DNA of 17,442 nt, from positions 1 through 17,442 of the forward strand of contig JBBQKP010000057.1 of NCBI GenBank assembly GCA_038326995.1, read 5' to 3'. The notes below the pieces were generated by a model. The model searched no databases. It was not told where the DNA came from and saw nothing but the letters and a program-made list of their open reading frames with translations. The translations under genes and the position numbers were made by a program. The stretch is from JBBQKP01 sp038326995 (GTDB taxonomy: Bacteria > Planctomycetota > Phycisphaerae > Tepidisphaerales > Tepidisphaeraceae). Below are positions 1 to 7,973 of the stretch, piece by piece (within the stretch, counting starts at the first letter, position 1; every line of letters begins with the position of its first letter).

Positions 1-1
1 C

Positions 2-229
2 TTCGACGCCAACCATCGCGGCCTGACTCAGACCTACGCGTGCCTCTGGACGTCGGGCCCGATCACGCCCGAACTTCTGGGCGATCGCCGCCACGAGCCC
101 TTCGTCGCCGCATCGTTCCTTACTGGCATGACACCCGCCGAACTCGCTCCGGGCGCGATCGTTCTTCGCGAACTCGTCAATCCGAATCGCGCGGCCACGC
201 CGCTGTGGGAATTGCAATTTCCAAAGTAG
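2..229 (+). CDS. C-terminal fragment of an unrecognised protein
   Basis: An open frame runs from the window edge (frame 2) to a TAG at 227-229 and encodes the last 75 residues of a protein whose start lies outside the window. It begins FDANHRGLTQTYACLW and ends WELQFPK. Codon use is GC-rich at third positions, as in the neighbouring genes, and the frame has no internal stop, which supports real coding. The opposite-strand frame over the same stretch is less convincing. No signal peptide, membrane segment or catalytic motif is visible in the fragment, so no function is given. It converges on the glycosyltransferase gene, and the two stop codons are only about 21 bases apart with no hairpin terminator between them. 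Confidence 0.6.
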   Translation, partial: FDANHRGLTQTYACLWTSGPITPELLGDRRHEPFVAASFLTGMTPAELAPGAIVLRELVNPNRAATPLWELQFPK

Positions 230-250
230 TGGAAAACGAAAATCCCACGC

Positions 251-1924
251 CTAAATCTCCGCTGGTTCATTGACAACCCGCTCAATTCCAGAATTCACAC
301 GCATATCCGTGCTCATGCTCTTCACGCTTTGCATCAGCAATTGCCTCGCACCGGGCCGGGGCCGACATACCACGAGAAATTGAAACGCGAACATCGTCGG
401 CCAGGCGCGCGCTAATAGATCACACACCCAGCCGAGCACTCGCCCCACCTTCGCCGCCGCCCCCTTCCCTTCGAGCACCGTCTCGAACGGCACCGCGACG
501 GGCCTGATCTTTTCGATCACATACCCGCAGTCTTCCAACGCCCTGCGAAGCGACCTTCGCGTGAAAAGCCGCTTGTGCGTGATATCCAAAATCCCGCGCT
601 CCGCGTAGCTGAACCTGCCCAGCAGCAAATTCAACCGCACCGCCGCGAAGGCGATGTTGGGCGTGGAAATCAACACCGTGGGCGCCTCACGAACACTGCT
701 GACGACCTTCGAGTCATTGCGTAGCGAAACCAAAAACGACTCCGGCTCCGCCAGGTGCTCGATCACATCCAATAGCAGGACTGCGTCATAATCAAACACG
801 TCCCGTGGCACTTTCTGCGTCTCAAGATCGCTCTTCACAAACTCACTCATCGTCCCCGCGATCGGTTCGTACTTGTCCACGCCCGTCACATGATGCCCCT
901 TCTCCTGACACCCCTTCGCAACAAACCCCGGCCCGCAACCGAGGTCTAAAATGGACAATCCCGTCACCTGTTTCTGCCCGCGTTTCGCGTTGATATTTTC
1001 CAGTTCACCGATCGCCATCCGGTGCGACGTATACAAATGCTGCGTCTTATCTCGATACCGTAGCGGCGATAAATTTCGATACTTCAACGAGCACAGCATC
1101 CCCATCTGGTGCAATCGAAACTGCACGGTGCTCTTGATCACGTCCAGCGCATATCTGGGCCCGTTCACGTGACATACTTCGTCGCCGTAGTGCGTGGGGA
1201 TCGCAAACTCCTTCAACTTCGCGTCGATGTGAAACGCCTGCAGCAAAATCTCGGTGTCGAAGTGAAACGCGTTGGTGTTCGTCTCGAACGGCACCGCCTT
1301 AAGAAATGCCGTCGAATACCCGCGATAGCCGGTGTGATACTCGCTCAGCCGCCTGCCGGTCATCTTGTTTTGAAGCCAGGTCAGGACGGTGTTTCCGACG
1401 ACCTTGTATCGCGGCATTCCGCCCGCAACGGCCGACTTCACGTCCGCCATGCGCGTGCCCAGCACGACGTCGGCCGCGCTTTGCCTGAACTCATCAATAA
1501 ATCGCGGCAAGAGTTCGGGCGCGTATTGTCCGTCGCCGTGCAGCAGAATGACGAAATCAAAACCCGCTTCGATTGCGATGCGATAGCCGAGCTTCTGGTT
1601 TCCGCCGTAGCCTTGATTCACAGGATTTTTCAGCAGCGTGACGCGCTCCTTCTGGTTCGAACTTACCCAGGCGCGGGCGAGATCGATCGACGCATCCTTC
1701 GACGCATCATCGATCATCAGAACGTGCACGCGCTCATCATCCCACAGCTCCTGCGGCACTCTTTCGAGCACTTTCTCAATGTGTCTTTCCGCCTGATACG
1801 CCACGATGAAAATCAGGACCTTCGCAGATTCTGCGGGCGATTTATCAAGCAATTTCTCAGACAATGTATGTGCTGACGGTGAATCCACAGGAGCGATGTT
1901 ACCGCGGAGACGATCGGCCTGCAC
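251..1924 (-). CDS. Bifunctional GT2 glycosyltransferase / SAM methyltransferase fusion
   Basis: A 557-residue protein with two catalytic modules. Residues 36-270 form a family 2 glycosyltransferase of the dolichol-phosphate-mannose-synthase-like type, with KVLIFIVAY at the first strand, IDDASKD at 71-77 and the nucleotide-sugar and metal site LLHGDGQY near 127-134. Residues 320-480 form a class I methyltransferase, with ILDLGCGPG at 325-333 (SAM loop) and LLDVIEHL at 384-391. The two modules probably modify the same cell-surface glycan or lipid-linked sugar, but the substrate cannot be read from sequence. A hydrophobic patch near the C-terminus may touch the membrane. The start used is a GTG with only a weak upstream purine run. 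Another GTG 13 codons in is possible, and homology begins after both. The gene starts 17 bases after the ABC ATPase stop, so it is probably the last gene of the ctaA operon. Confidence 0.85.
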   Translation of the reverse strand: MQADRLRGNIAPVDSPSAHTLSEKLLDKSPAESAKVLIFIVAYQAERHIEKVLERVPQELWDDERVHVLMIDDASKDASIDLARAWVSSNQKERVTLLKNPVNQGYGGNQKLGYRIAIEAGFDFVILLHGDGQYAPELLPRFIDEFRQSAADVVLGTRMADVKSAVAGGMPRYKVVGNTVLTWLQNKMTGRRLSEYHTGYRGYSTAFLKAVPFETNTNAFHFDTEILLQAFHIDAKLKEFAIPTHYGDEVCHVNGPRYALDVIKSTVQFRLHQMGMLCSLKYRNLSPLRYRDKTQHLYTSHRMAIGELENINAKRGQKQVTGLSILDLGCGPGFVAKGCQEKGHHVTGVDKYEPIAGTMSEFVKSDLETQKVPRDVFDYDAVLLLDVIEHLAEPESFLVSLRNDSKVVSSVREAPTVLISTPNIAFAAVRLNLLLGRFSYAERGILDITHKRLFTRRSLRRALEDCGYVIEKIRPVAVPFETVLEGKGAAAKVGRVLGWVCDLLARAWPTMFAFQFLVVCRPRPGARQLLMQSVKSMSTDMRVNSGIERVVNEPAEI

Positions 1925-1941
1925 CCATCAGACGGCAATGG

Positions 1942-2961
1942 TTATCGCTTCTTTTTCGGCGGCACAATCGCGGCTTCAATGTTGCTCAATCCCGATCCGG
2001 TGAGTTTGAAGAACACATCGCTAAGCGTGGGCCGACCGACGCTGAGGGACCTCAATGAAGGCCCCAGGAGTTCGACGACGGCGACGACGTGCTGATGGGC
2101 GTGAAGAGTTTCGATGCGAACCTGCTGACCGACGACGGTCGCGGGGAGCTTCAGGCGATCGACGATCTTCGTACGGGCGAGTTCAGGAAACTCGACGTCG
2201 AGCGTCATCACGTCGCCGCCGATTTGTTGGCACAGGGCGCCCGGCGTGTCGTGCGCGAGTAGCTTGCCCTGATGCAGCAGCGCGACGCTCTGCGCGACCT
2301 CGGCCATCTCCATCAGATGCGTCGTCGCAAGAATCGTCGTGCCGTGGTCTTTCACCAGCGCCAGCAGCACATCGCGCAGTTGCTGGCGTGCTGAAGGATC
2401 AAGCCCGGTGTCGGGCTCGTCGAGCAGAAGCAGGCGCGGCTGGGGCAAAATCGCCTTGGCGATTTCCAGTCGCCGCTTCATCCCGCCCGAAAATGCTTTG
2501 ACGCGCTCCGTCGCGCGGTCGGCCAGCCCGACGCGGGTGAGGCAATCCATCGACCGCTGTTTGATGGATGCAGAATCCAGGCCGTAAAGCCGGGCCTGAT
2601 AGTAGAGATTTTCCAGAGCGGTGAGCTGAATATCGACGGCGGGATGCTGGAAGACGACGCCGATCTGCGCCCGGACGGCGGCGGGACTTTGCGCGACGTC
2701 GCAATCGAAGATCGATGCCGTGCCGGACTGTGGCTTGAGCAGCGTGGTGAGAATTCGAAACAGCGTTGTCTTGCCCGATCCGTTGGGGCCCAGCAGTGCG
2801 ACGAGGGTTTTGGGTGCGATGGAAAAGTTGAGGTTGTCGAGCACGGTTCGCTCGCCGAAGGCGTGCGTGAGATTGCTGACACGAATCGCTCCGGAGGATA
2901 ATGCGGAGGATACGGCGGACGATACAGGAGCAGAAGAGAGCATGGTGTGCGGTGCGGTCAT
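1942..2961 (-). CDS. ABC-2 type transporter ATP-binding protein (no permease alongside)
   Basis: A 339-residue ABC ATPase of the drug/polysaccharide-exporter (CcmA/NodI/DrrA-like) class. All nucleotide-binding motifs are intact: Walker A GPNGSGKTT (58-66), Q-loop Q105, signature FSGGMKRR (157-164), Walker B LLLLDEP (177-183) and the switch His in TTH (213-215). About 100 C-terminal residues follow, as is usual in this class. The ATG at 2961 is used because the upstream TTG (2973) and the downstream ATG (2943) have no better ribosome binding site. The N-terminal Ser/Ala-rich 25 residues are probably disordered. It lies 24-36 bases after the cupredoxin gene. Such ATPases normally sit next to an ABC-2 membrane subunit, but here the next gene is a glycosyltransferase, so the partner must be encoded elsewhere. 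The transported substrate is unknown. Confidence 0.88.
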   Translation of the reverse strand: MTAPHTMLSSAPVSSAVSSALSSGAIRVSNLTHAFGERTVLDNLNFSIAPKTLVALLGPNGSGKTTLFRILTTLLKPQSGTASIFDCDVAQSPAAVRAQIGVVFQHPAVDIQLTALENLYYQARLYGLDSASIKQRSMDCLTRVGLADRATERVKAFSGGMKRRLEIAKAILPQPRLLLLDEPDTGLDPSARQQLRDVLLALVKDHGTTILATTHLMEMAEVAQSVALLHQGKLLAHDTPGALCQQIGGDVMTLDVEFPELARTKIVDRLKLPATVVGQQVRIETLHAHQHVVAVVELLGPSLRSLSVGRPTLSDVFFKLTGSGLSNIEAAIVPPKKKR

Positions 2962-2997
2962 TCGGATGAGCAATCTACAATGTACATGAGTTTTCGA

Positions 2998-3738
2998 CTA
3001 CTTCGCGGGCGGGGCGAATTCGAATCGAACGACGCCCGGCGCAGAGTCTGTGACGACGAGCGACAATTCGCGCGTGCCGTAAAGTTCGTGCCACACGCCG
3101 ACGCGGTACGCGCCAGCCGGGACTTTGTCGATTTTGAATTGACCCTTTTCATTGGTGACAGCAAAGAACGGGTGATCGAACACGCCGACCCACGCATTCA
3201 TCCAAGGGTGGACATCGCAGCGGACGCGGATGAACTCGGGGGTGGTAAAGGCGACTGTCTTGGAATCACCCGCTTTTGGCAGGCCGACGTTGACGTTGCC
3301 ATTGTGCTGACTCACCCAGTGGACGTTATGGAACACGGAATCGCTGGTGGTAATTTTGAGCGGCTGATTGGACTGGACCGCCGTGATTCGCGGGACATAT
3401 TTGCAGCCGACCTGATCGAGCACGAGCTGCGGCCGCGCGACGCCTGTGGAAAGCGGCGCGTCGATGAGATAGATGATGGCGTTTGCAAGTTCGCCTGCGC
3501 TGCCGACCACGACGGTTTCGTCAATGGCGGCGACGGCGCCGGTGTGGCAAGTGCCGATGTCGAGCATTCGCACGGGCGGCGGCGGGCCGACGAGTTTCAC
3601 GCTACCGACGATCGAAGCACTTCCGAACACGGGCGGCGGGAGTATGCGCGTCGCGTCGGGCGTCTCCGGGCCGCAGCCTAGAGATAGAAAACTGACTAGC
3701 GTCAACAGAGCACCAACTGATCTTGTCGCTGCTCTCAT
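2998..3738 (-). CDS. Cupredoxin-like periplasmic lipoprotein
   Basis: A 246-residue exported protein. A signal peptide with a hydrophobic core (residues 8-20) ends at Cys22 in FLSLGC, an imperfect lipobox, so a lipid-anchored protein is likely. The C-terminal half looks like a cupredoxin fold with candidate type 1 copper ligands: a His in SVFHNVH (H137 or H140) and C174, H177 and M180 in RVRCDVHPWM. A beta-sandwich tail (about 190-245, with KVPAGAYRVGVWHE) resembles carboxypeptidase-regulatory-like domains. This combination is a known but poorly studied bacterial family. Its ATG follows the ctaB stop with no gap (TAA then ATG), so translation is probably coupled to heme O synthase. Copper delivery to, or electron transfer with, the terminal oxidase is a reasonable inference but unproven. 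Confidence 0.8.
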   Translation of the reverse strand: MRAATRSVGALLTLVSFLSLGCGPETPDATRILPPPVFGSASIVGSVKLVGPPPPVRMLDIGTCHTGAVAAIDETVVVGSAGELANAIIYLIDAPLSTGVARPQLVLDQVGCKYVPRITAVQSNQPLKITTSDSVFHNVHWVSQHNGNVNVGLPKAGDSKTVAFTTPEFIRVRCDVHPWMNAWVGVFDHPFFAVTNEKGQFKIDKVPAGAYRVGVWHELYGTRELSLVVTDSAPGVVRFEFAPPAK

Positions 3739-4698
3739 TTATTGGTCCACCATGAGTGCCGCTAGAAGCAGGGGCAAGTAAATGATGCTGCAGATAAACA
3801 ACTTCCGCTCATTCGACTTCGCTAAATCGGGCACGCGGCACGCGAATGCTCTTACGAGAAACCATGCTCCCAGCAGAGCTGCTGACACGCCGTAGAGGTA
3901 ACTCGCGCCGCTGAAAAACACAGGAAGAAACGTGACGGGCACGAGCAAGAGGCTGTAGAGGATGATCTCTTTACGCGCTCGAGCGTCGCCGTTCTTACAC
4001 GAAGGCAGCATTCGGAATCCTCCAGCCGCGTAGTCGTCCTTGTACATGATCGCGAGGGCAAAAAAGTGCGGCATTTGCCAGACCATAAGGATGGCGAAAA
4101 GCGTCCACGCGAGTGGCGAGAGCGTCCCGTCGATCGCGGTCACGCCCATCATCGGCGGGATCGCGCCAGGAACAGCGCCGACGAGCGTACACCACGGACT
4201 TACGCGTTTCAGCGGCGTGTAGACCAGCGTGTAAATCGCGAGTGTCGCCAGGCCCAGCAGTGCGGTAAGGAGGTTCACGCCTAGCGCGAGCCAGACGACG
4301 CCGGCAATACCCATGACGGCCGCGAACAGTGTTGATTCGAGTACGCCCAATCGACCGGCGGCGAGCGGGCGGTTGCGCGTGCGACGCATGCGGCGGTCGA
4401 GGTCGCGCTCGATGATCTGGTTGAACACGCTCGCGGATGCGGCCGTCAGCGCGGTGCCGAGAATCGTATGGACCGCGATCAAAGCATTAGCCCAAGTGAA
4501 AAGAGCCGTCGAGGAAGAGACGCTGAAAACCTTCGCCGCCACATACACGCCGACGAGCGTCGTGCTGACGATCAGCACGTTCATCCGCGGCTTGGTGAGT
4601 CGAAAATAATCACTCAGCCGTGAGGGCGCATCGCTTAAAGGCGGAGCACTCGCTTCAATCAGGACGGAATCGATCGTGCCGGGCGGGGTTTGCTTCAT
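3739..4698 (-). CDS. ctaB: Protoheme IX farnesyltransferase (heme O synthase)
   Basis: A 319-residue UbiA-superfamily polytopic membrane protein that transfers a farnesyl group from farnesyl diphosphate to heme B, giving heme O. The first Asp-rich motif region is clear, with N93 and the run ERDLDRRMRRTRNRPL (97-112). The second region has the family block WQMPHFFALAIMYKDDY (207-223) followed by GGFRMLP. YTPLKR (160-165) is also typical. About eight or nine hydrophobic segments are visible, and the length is normal for CtaB/CyoE. The first 28 residues are polar and lie ahead of the membrane domain. The start overlaps the ctaA stop by four bases (ATGA), showing tight coupling with the next enzyme in the pathway. 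Confidence 0.96.
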   Translation of the reverse strand: MKQTPPGTIDSVLIEASAPPLSDAPSRLSDYFRLTKPRMNVLIVSTTLVGVYVAAKVFSVSSSTALFTWANALIAVHTILGTALTAASASVFNQIIERDLDRRMRRTRNRPLAAGRLGVLESTLFAAVMGIAGVVWLALGVNLLTALLGLATLAIYTLVYTPLKRVSPWCTLVGAVPGAIPPMMGVTAIDGTLSPLAWTLFAILMVWQMPHFFALAIMYKDDYAAGGFRMLPSCKNGDARARKEIILYSLLLVPVTFLPVFFSGASYLYGVSAALLGAWFLVRAFACRVPDLAKSNERKLFICSIIYLPLLLAALMVDQ

Positions 4699-5840
4699 CT
4701 CGATCCTGCTTCTACCGGCTGGGGGGCTTGGGTCGGATTATTTAACAAGGGCCGCGACTGCGATTTCGCACTATATTGCTGCGGCTTTTCTTCAAACTTC
4801 ACGCCGAACCCCGTAATCGTTCTTCGATTCGACCAGCCCAGGGTGATGAACGTAAGAAGCACGCACGTCATAAGCAGGAGTGCACCCGTCGCCTGGTGGA
4901 GGGTCGCGATGTCCGCGGGTTTTTTATAGAGCACGGTGAGAACGCCCCAGGTGATTTGCAGAGTGACGAGAAGGCCGAGCGTGACGCCGCCGAATAAAAG
5001 GGCGCGGTTGTCGCGATGCCTGAGCACGATCAGACTGACTGTGACCAAAGCGATGAGTGCGAGCGTGTAAGCGCCCATGCGGTGAAGGAAGTGCAGATGG
5101 ATTTCGCCAGCGGTGACGGTAGGCAGGTTGTAGGTGAAGGGGCGAACCTGATTGACGGCCTGAACGCCTGCCGCGGAAATCGGAGGCAGCACTTTGCCGT
5201 AATGCAAAGGCCAATCCGGAATCGCCAGCCCCGCCCCGCCGTTGATGCCTCGCAGTGGATTGTGCCGCATGATCGCACCGACGGTGAGCTGAGTCAGGCA
5301 AAGTAAAGTGACGATGACCAGTGCTTTACTGATCCACTTTGAGGTGCGCAGTCGCGCTTCGCCAGCGGTGCGCGTCCAGAAAGCGCTGGTGGCCAGAACG
5401 AACAGGCAAGCCCCGCTGAAGACCGCCTGGCCGAAGATGCCGTGGGCAATGGCGAGGGTCAGGCTGACGTCTCGCACGCGCAGGCCGCCCTTGATGCCTT
5501 GAATAATAATTGCAAGAAGCAGCAGACTCGCGCCGATGCGAACCCACTTACGCCGATCTGTGATGAACGCGGCGGCCACAAGTGCAATCGCGACGAATCC
5601 CGCCAGCATGCCGAGCAGGCGATGAAAATGCTCCCAGAAGATGCCGCCCGAATCACTGCCCGCGAACGGCGACCACTTGTCCCAAGGCAAGAGGAACATG
5701 TTATATCCAAAACTCGTGGGCCAATCGGGCACGGACATTCCCGCGCCCTTGCTGGTCACCATGCCGCCAACCCAGAGCAAGGGAAATATGCTCAAGGCGA
5801 GCATCCATGCCAGAACGTGAACCGTACGATTGAAAGTCAT
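4695..5840 (-). CDS. ctaA: Heme A synthase (CtaA/COX15 family)
   Basis: A 381-residue membrane protein that oxidises the C8 methyl group of heme O to the formyl group of heme A. It shows the internal two-fold repeat of the family: MSVPDWPTSFG (35-45) is matched by LAIPDWPLHYG (205-215). Conserved His positions lie in EHFHR (70-74), AHG (132-134), HLHFLHR (248-254) and LHQATGALLL (314-323). About eight transmembrane helices are visible. The loop after helix 1 lacks the Cys pair found in Bacillus-type CtaA. A polar 40-residue tail follows the last helix. It is the first gene of a five-gene leftward unit. The region upstream (5841-6096) is shared with a divergent lipoprotein gene, and the ribosome binding site in front of the ATG is weak. 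Confidence 0.95.
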   Translation of the reverse strand: MTFNRTVHVLAWMLALSIFPLLWVGGMVTSKGAGMSVPDWPTSFGYNMFLLPWDKWSPFAGSDSGGIFWEHFHRLLGMLAGFVAIALVAAAFITDRRKWVRIGASLLLLAIIIQGIKGGLRVRDVSLTLAIAHGIFGQAVFSGACLFVLATSAFWTRTAGEARLRTSKWISKALVIVTLLCLTQLTVGAIMRHNPLRGINGGAGLAIPDWPLHYGKVLPPISAAGVQAVNQVRPFTYNLPTVTAGEIHLHFLHRMGAYTLALIALVTVSLIVLRHRDNRALLFGGVTLGLLVTLQITWGVLTVLYKKPADIATLHQATGALLLMTCVLLTFITLGWSNRRTITGFGVKFEEKPQQYSAKSQSRPLLNNPTQAPQPVEAGSR

Positions 5841-6096
5841 GACTTAGGCCTATCGGAAGAATGCCCGCCAACGCGTCAGTTGTTATGATTGCAAACAATA
5901 GGACGCGTATCAACACAAAACGACGTTTCACCAGTTCCGATGCATGCGGCATGATGACGCAACAAGGCGTAAACAACCTAAGATCAAGCGCAACATGACC
6001 CACTCGATTTCCCTGATCGACTCGCCCCTTGACAGCGACGATCATCATCGGGCACTGCAAGTCACGGCCTCAACTCAGGGCCCTAACACCCACCAC
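5841..6096. other. Divergent intergenic region, ctaA / lipoprotein
   Basis: These 256 bases separate the leftward ctaA operon from the rightward lipoprotein-peptidase pair, so promoters for both should lie here. The centre (about 5880-5940) is AT-rich compared with the flanks. I could not find a pair of -35 and -10 boxes convincing enough to call. The frames that cross this region (one continuous with the lipoprotein gene, one on the other strand) lack a signal peptide at their own starts and lack recognisable domains, so I treat them as noncoding. Confidence 0.4.
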
Positions 6097-6663
6097 ATGA
6101 ACCTCGCCCGCAATAGCCTATATATTTTCGTTTGTCTCACCCTTGTTTTTCTGACCATCGGCTGCAGCACGAGATTTGCCATTGTCGAGCCGAAGGCGGA
6201 TGCACAAACATTATTACCGGGCGGCGAGGCAAGATTCTCCAAGGACGGCGTCGACTACGTTTTGCGGCAAGTCGACACCGGCTTGGTGCTGCGAGTGGTC
6301 AATGTGTCGGACAAGAGCGTCGAGATCCTGGCCGGCAGCCGCGTGACGACGCCCACGGGTGCCGCCGTCCTTATTCCGCCCATAACGATCGCGTCTCGCG
6401 ACGCGTTCAAAATCGAGCTTCCGCCGTCCACCGAGCAAGACCGGACTCGCCGAGTGGCTCAATCACTGAGTGAGACGCGAGTCGGATCAAACGACGAGCC
6501 GGTCTACCGAACCGGCCTCGCGCAGCAACCGTTCATCAATCAGACGGGCGTGCGAAGTGTTCAAACATGGAGTTTTGCGTCGGGCAAATCGGTTCGCGTC
6601 GATTTGCGATTGAACATCGCGGGTGAAGAGCGATCTCACCTGTTTGTATTCAAGCGTGTGTGA
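6097..6663 (+). CDS. Small predicted lipoprotein of unknown function
   Basis: A 188-residue protein. The ATG at 6097 is chosen because it places a compact signal peptide (NLARN, then a hydrophobic core) in front of Cys23 in FLTIGCS, a lipobox-like site. The open frame extends 51 codons further upstream, but that stretch is polar and would bury the signal peptide. No strong ribosome binding site precedes 6097, so the start is moderately uncertain. The mature part is beta-rich, with an alternating pattern such as GLVLRVVNVSDKSVEI followed by PTGAAVLIPPITI, which resembles a small beta-sandwich. I do not recognise the family. It ends 43 bases before the M48 peptidase gene on the same strand, so the two are probably co-transcribed and both products face the cell envelope. 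Confidence 0.7.
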   Translation: MNLARNSLYIFVCLTLVFLTIGCSTRFAIVEPKADAQTLLPGGEARFSKDGVDYVLRQVDTGLVLRVVNVSDKSVEILAGSRVTTPTGAAVLIPPITIASRDAFKIELPPSTEQDRTRRVAQSLSETRVGSNDEPVYRTGLAQQPFINQTGVRSVQTWSFASGKSVRVDLRLNIAGEERSHLFVFKRV

Positions 6664-6706
6664 TCCACCGTTCAAAAACTATTAATAACTTCAGAGGAGT
6701 TCGACC

Positions 6707-7651
6707 ATGTCCTTTGGCAACCAGCAAGATTCGAATAATGACCCCCAATCGGCCCCCCGCCAGCGACGGGCCGGTGCGGGCGGAATTCTTGGCGGCCTTT
6801 TAGGCGGTGCGGGCCGGTCGATAAAGATGCGGCTCTTCATCGGACTCGCGGTCGCGCTGTTTGGCGTGGTCAGTTATTACTCCAGTGGCGAGAAAAACCC
6901 CGTGACCGGTGAAGTTCAGCGCATCGCCATGAGCGCGGAGCAGGAAATGGCACTAGGCCTTCAAGCCGCGCCGGAATTGCTCCAGGAAATGGGCGGCGGG
7001 CTCGACCCAAAGCGCGACCCGCGTGCGAAACTCGTTACCGCCATCGGCGAAAAGCTCGCCTACCACACCGAGGCCGCGAAGTCTCCCTATGCGCAAAAAC
7101 GCAACTTCCATTTCTTCCTCATCAACGACACCAAAACGATCAACGCCTTCGCACTTCCGGGCGGGCAGATCTTCATCACCCGCGCTCTCTTCGACAAGCT
7201 GCAAAACGAGGCCCAGCTCGCCGGCGTTCTTGGGCACGAAGTCGGGCATGTCATCCACCGACACGGCGCGCAGCAAATGGCAAAGCAGAAGTTCGGCCAG
7301 GCGCTCGTAACCGCAGTCGGCGTCGGTGCGGGCGAGCAAAGCGCGGTGCAAATCGCACAGATGGTCAATCAGTTCAAACAGCTCAGCTACGGCCGCGATG
7401 ATGAACTCGAAAGCGACGACTACGGCATGCGGCTGATGATCGAAGTCGGATACGACCCGTCGGAAATGATCGGCGTGATGGAGATCCTCAGGGCCGCAAC
7501 CGGTGGGGCCGGACGCCAGCAGGAATGGGCCCAGACCCACCCCGCACCCGAGAGCCGCATCGAGGCGATCAAGGATTTTTTAAAAAAGAACGCGGATGTC
7601 ATACGCACGAAGTCGCTCGTGAAAGATTCTCCCGGCGGCGTGATGAAGTAG
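6707..7651 (+). CDS. M48-family zinc metallopeptidase, N-terminally anchored
   Basis: A 314-residue M48 peptidase. The zinc site is complete: HEVGH (177-181) gives two His ligands and the catalytic Glu, and E235 in ELESDDYG (233-240) is the expected third ligand. HRHG (184-187), FALPGGQIFITRAL (148-161) and THPAPESRI (277-285) are family hallmarks. The first 40 residues are Gly/Arg-rich and polar, followed by one transmembrane helix (42-58) and the short stretch YYSSGEKNPVTGE, so the catalytic domain is predicted to lie outside the cytoplasm. A good ribosome binding site (AGAGGAG, 6693-6699) lies seven bases before the ATG. The family includes BepA/LoiP-type envelope quality-control proteases, and an envelope quality-control role is inferred, helped by the preceding lipoprotein gene. 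Confidence 0.92.
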   Translation: MSFGNQQDSNNDPQSAPRQRRAGAGGILGGLLGGAGRSIKMRLFIGLAVALFGVVSYYSSGEKNPVTGEVQRIAMSAEQEMALGLQAAPELLQEMGGGLDPKRDPRAKLVTAIGEKLAYHTEAAKSPYAQKRNFHFFLINDTKTINAFALPGGQIFITRALFDKLQNEAQLAGVLGHEVGHVIHRHGAQQMAKQKFGQALVTAVGVGAGEQSAVQIAQMVNQFKQLSYGRDDELESDDYGMRLMIEVGYDPSEMIGVMEILRAATGGAGRQQEWAQTHPAPESRIEAIKDFLKKNADVIRTKSLVKDSPGGVMK

Positions 7652-7694
7652 TCTCAATCTGATCACGGCAAGTGGCGATTTCGCGGGTCGCAGA

Positions 7695-7722
7695 TTGACG
7701 CCGGGCGATCTGCGGATACTTT
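7695..7722 (+). promoter_or_regulatory. Candidate sigma-70-type promoter for tRNA-Ser
   Basis: TTGACG at 7695-7700 and TACTTT at 7717-7722 are separated by 16 bases. Transcription would start near 7729, about 30 bases before the tRNA. The -35 box matches the consensus at five of six positions and the -10 at four. This is pattern matching only. Confidence 0.5.
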
Positions 7723-7759
7723 GTGGAGCGACCAAACCACGACAGAAGTTGTATAAAGA

Positions 7760-7846
7760 GGAGCTGTGGCAGAGCGGTTTAATGCATCGGTCTTGAAAAC
7801 CGACGTGCCAGCAATGGCACCGTGAGTTCGAATCTCACCGGCTCCG
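7760..7846 (+). tRNA. tRNA-Ser(TGA)
   Basis: An 87-base cloverleaf. The acceptor stem GGAGCTG pairs with CGGCTCC, followed by discriminator G. The anticodon stem-loop is TCGGT-CTTGAAA-ACCGA with anticodon TGA (reads UCN serine codons). The long variable arm GTGCCA-GCAA-TGGCAC marks a class II tRNA and fits serine. The T arm is GTGAG-TTCGAAT-CTCAC. The 3' CCA is not encoded, so it must be added after transcription. It sits directly upstream of the ribosomal protein genes. Confidence 0.97.
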
Positions 7847-7913
7847 TTTATTTTTATTGCGACACAAGCCCGGGAATGCCTGCCTGCTGCGGATCGTCTT
7901 CTTTCCCGGACTA

Positions 7914-7942
7914 TTGCAACACCCTAAAAACTCGTGTACATT
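7914..7942 (+). promoter_or_regulatory. Candidate rplK operon promoter
   Basis: TTGCAA (7914-7919) and TACATT (7937-7942) are 17 bases apart. A start near 7949 would leave a leader of about 25 bases before rplK, too short for a long L1 operator. The rplK ribosome binding site is the purine run AGGA just upstream of the ATG at 7974. The same TTGCAA element appears in the candidate rho promoter. Confidence 0.45.
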
Positions 7943-7973
7943 GCTCGGCCCGAATCTTCGCGACAGGATATTA

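Noticed and set aside
1109..1876. 255-codon plus-strand frame
   Set aside because: It lies opposite the GT2 domain of the glycosyltransferase, whose motifs are clear on the minus strand. It is a shadow frame of GC-rich codons.
2947..3681. 244-codon plus-strand frame
   Set aside because: It is antisense to the cupredoxin lipoprotein gene, which has a signal peptide and copper-site motif. The plus-strand product has no recognisable feature.
5880..5940. Possible ctaA promoter boxes on the minus strand
   Set aside because: TTGATA is present but no acceptable -10 box occurs at 16-18 bases, so I did not call it.
5701..6060. 119-codon minus-strand frame upstream of ctaA
   Set aside because: It overlaps the ctaA start in another frame, has no domain and no convincing start, and covers the presumed promoter region.
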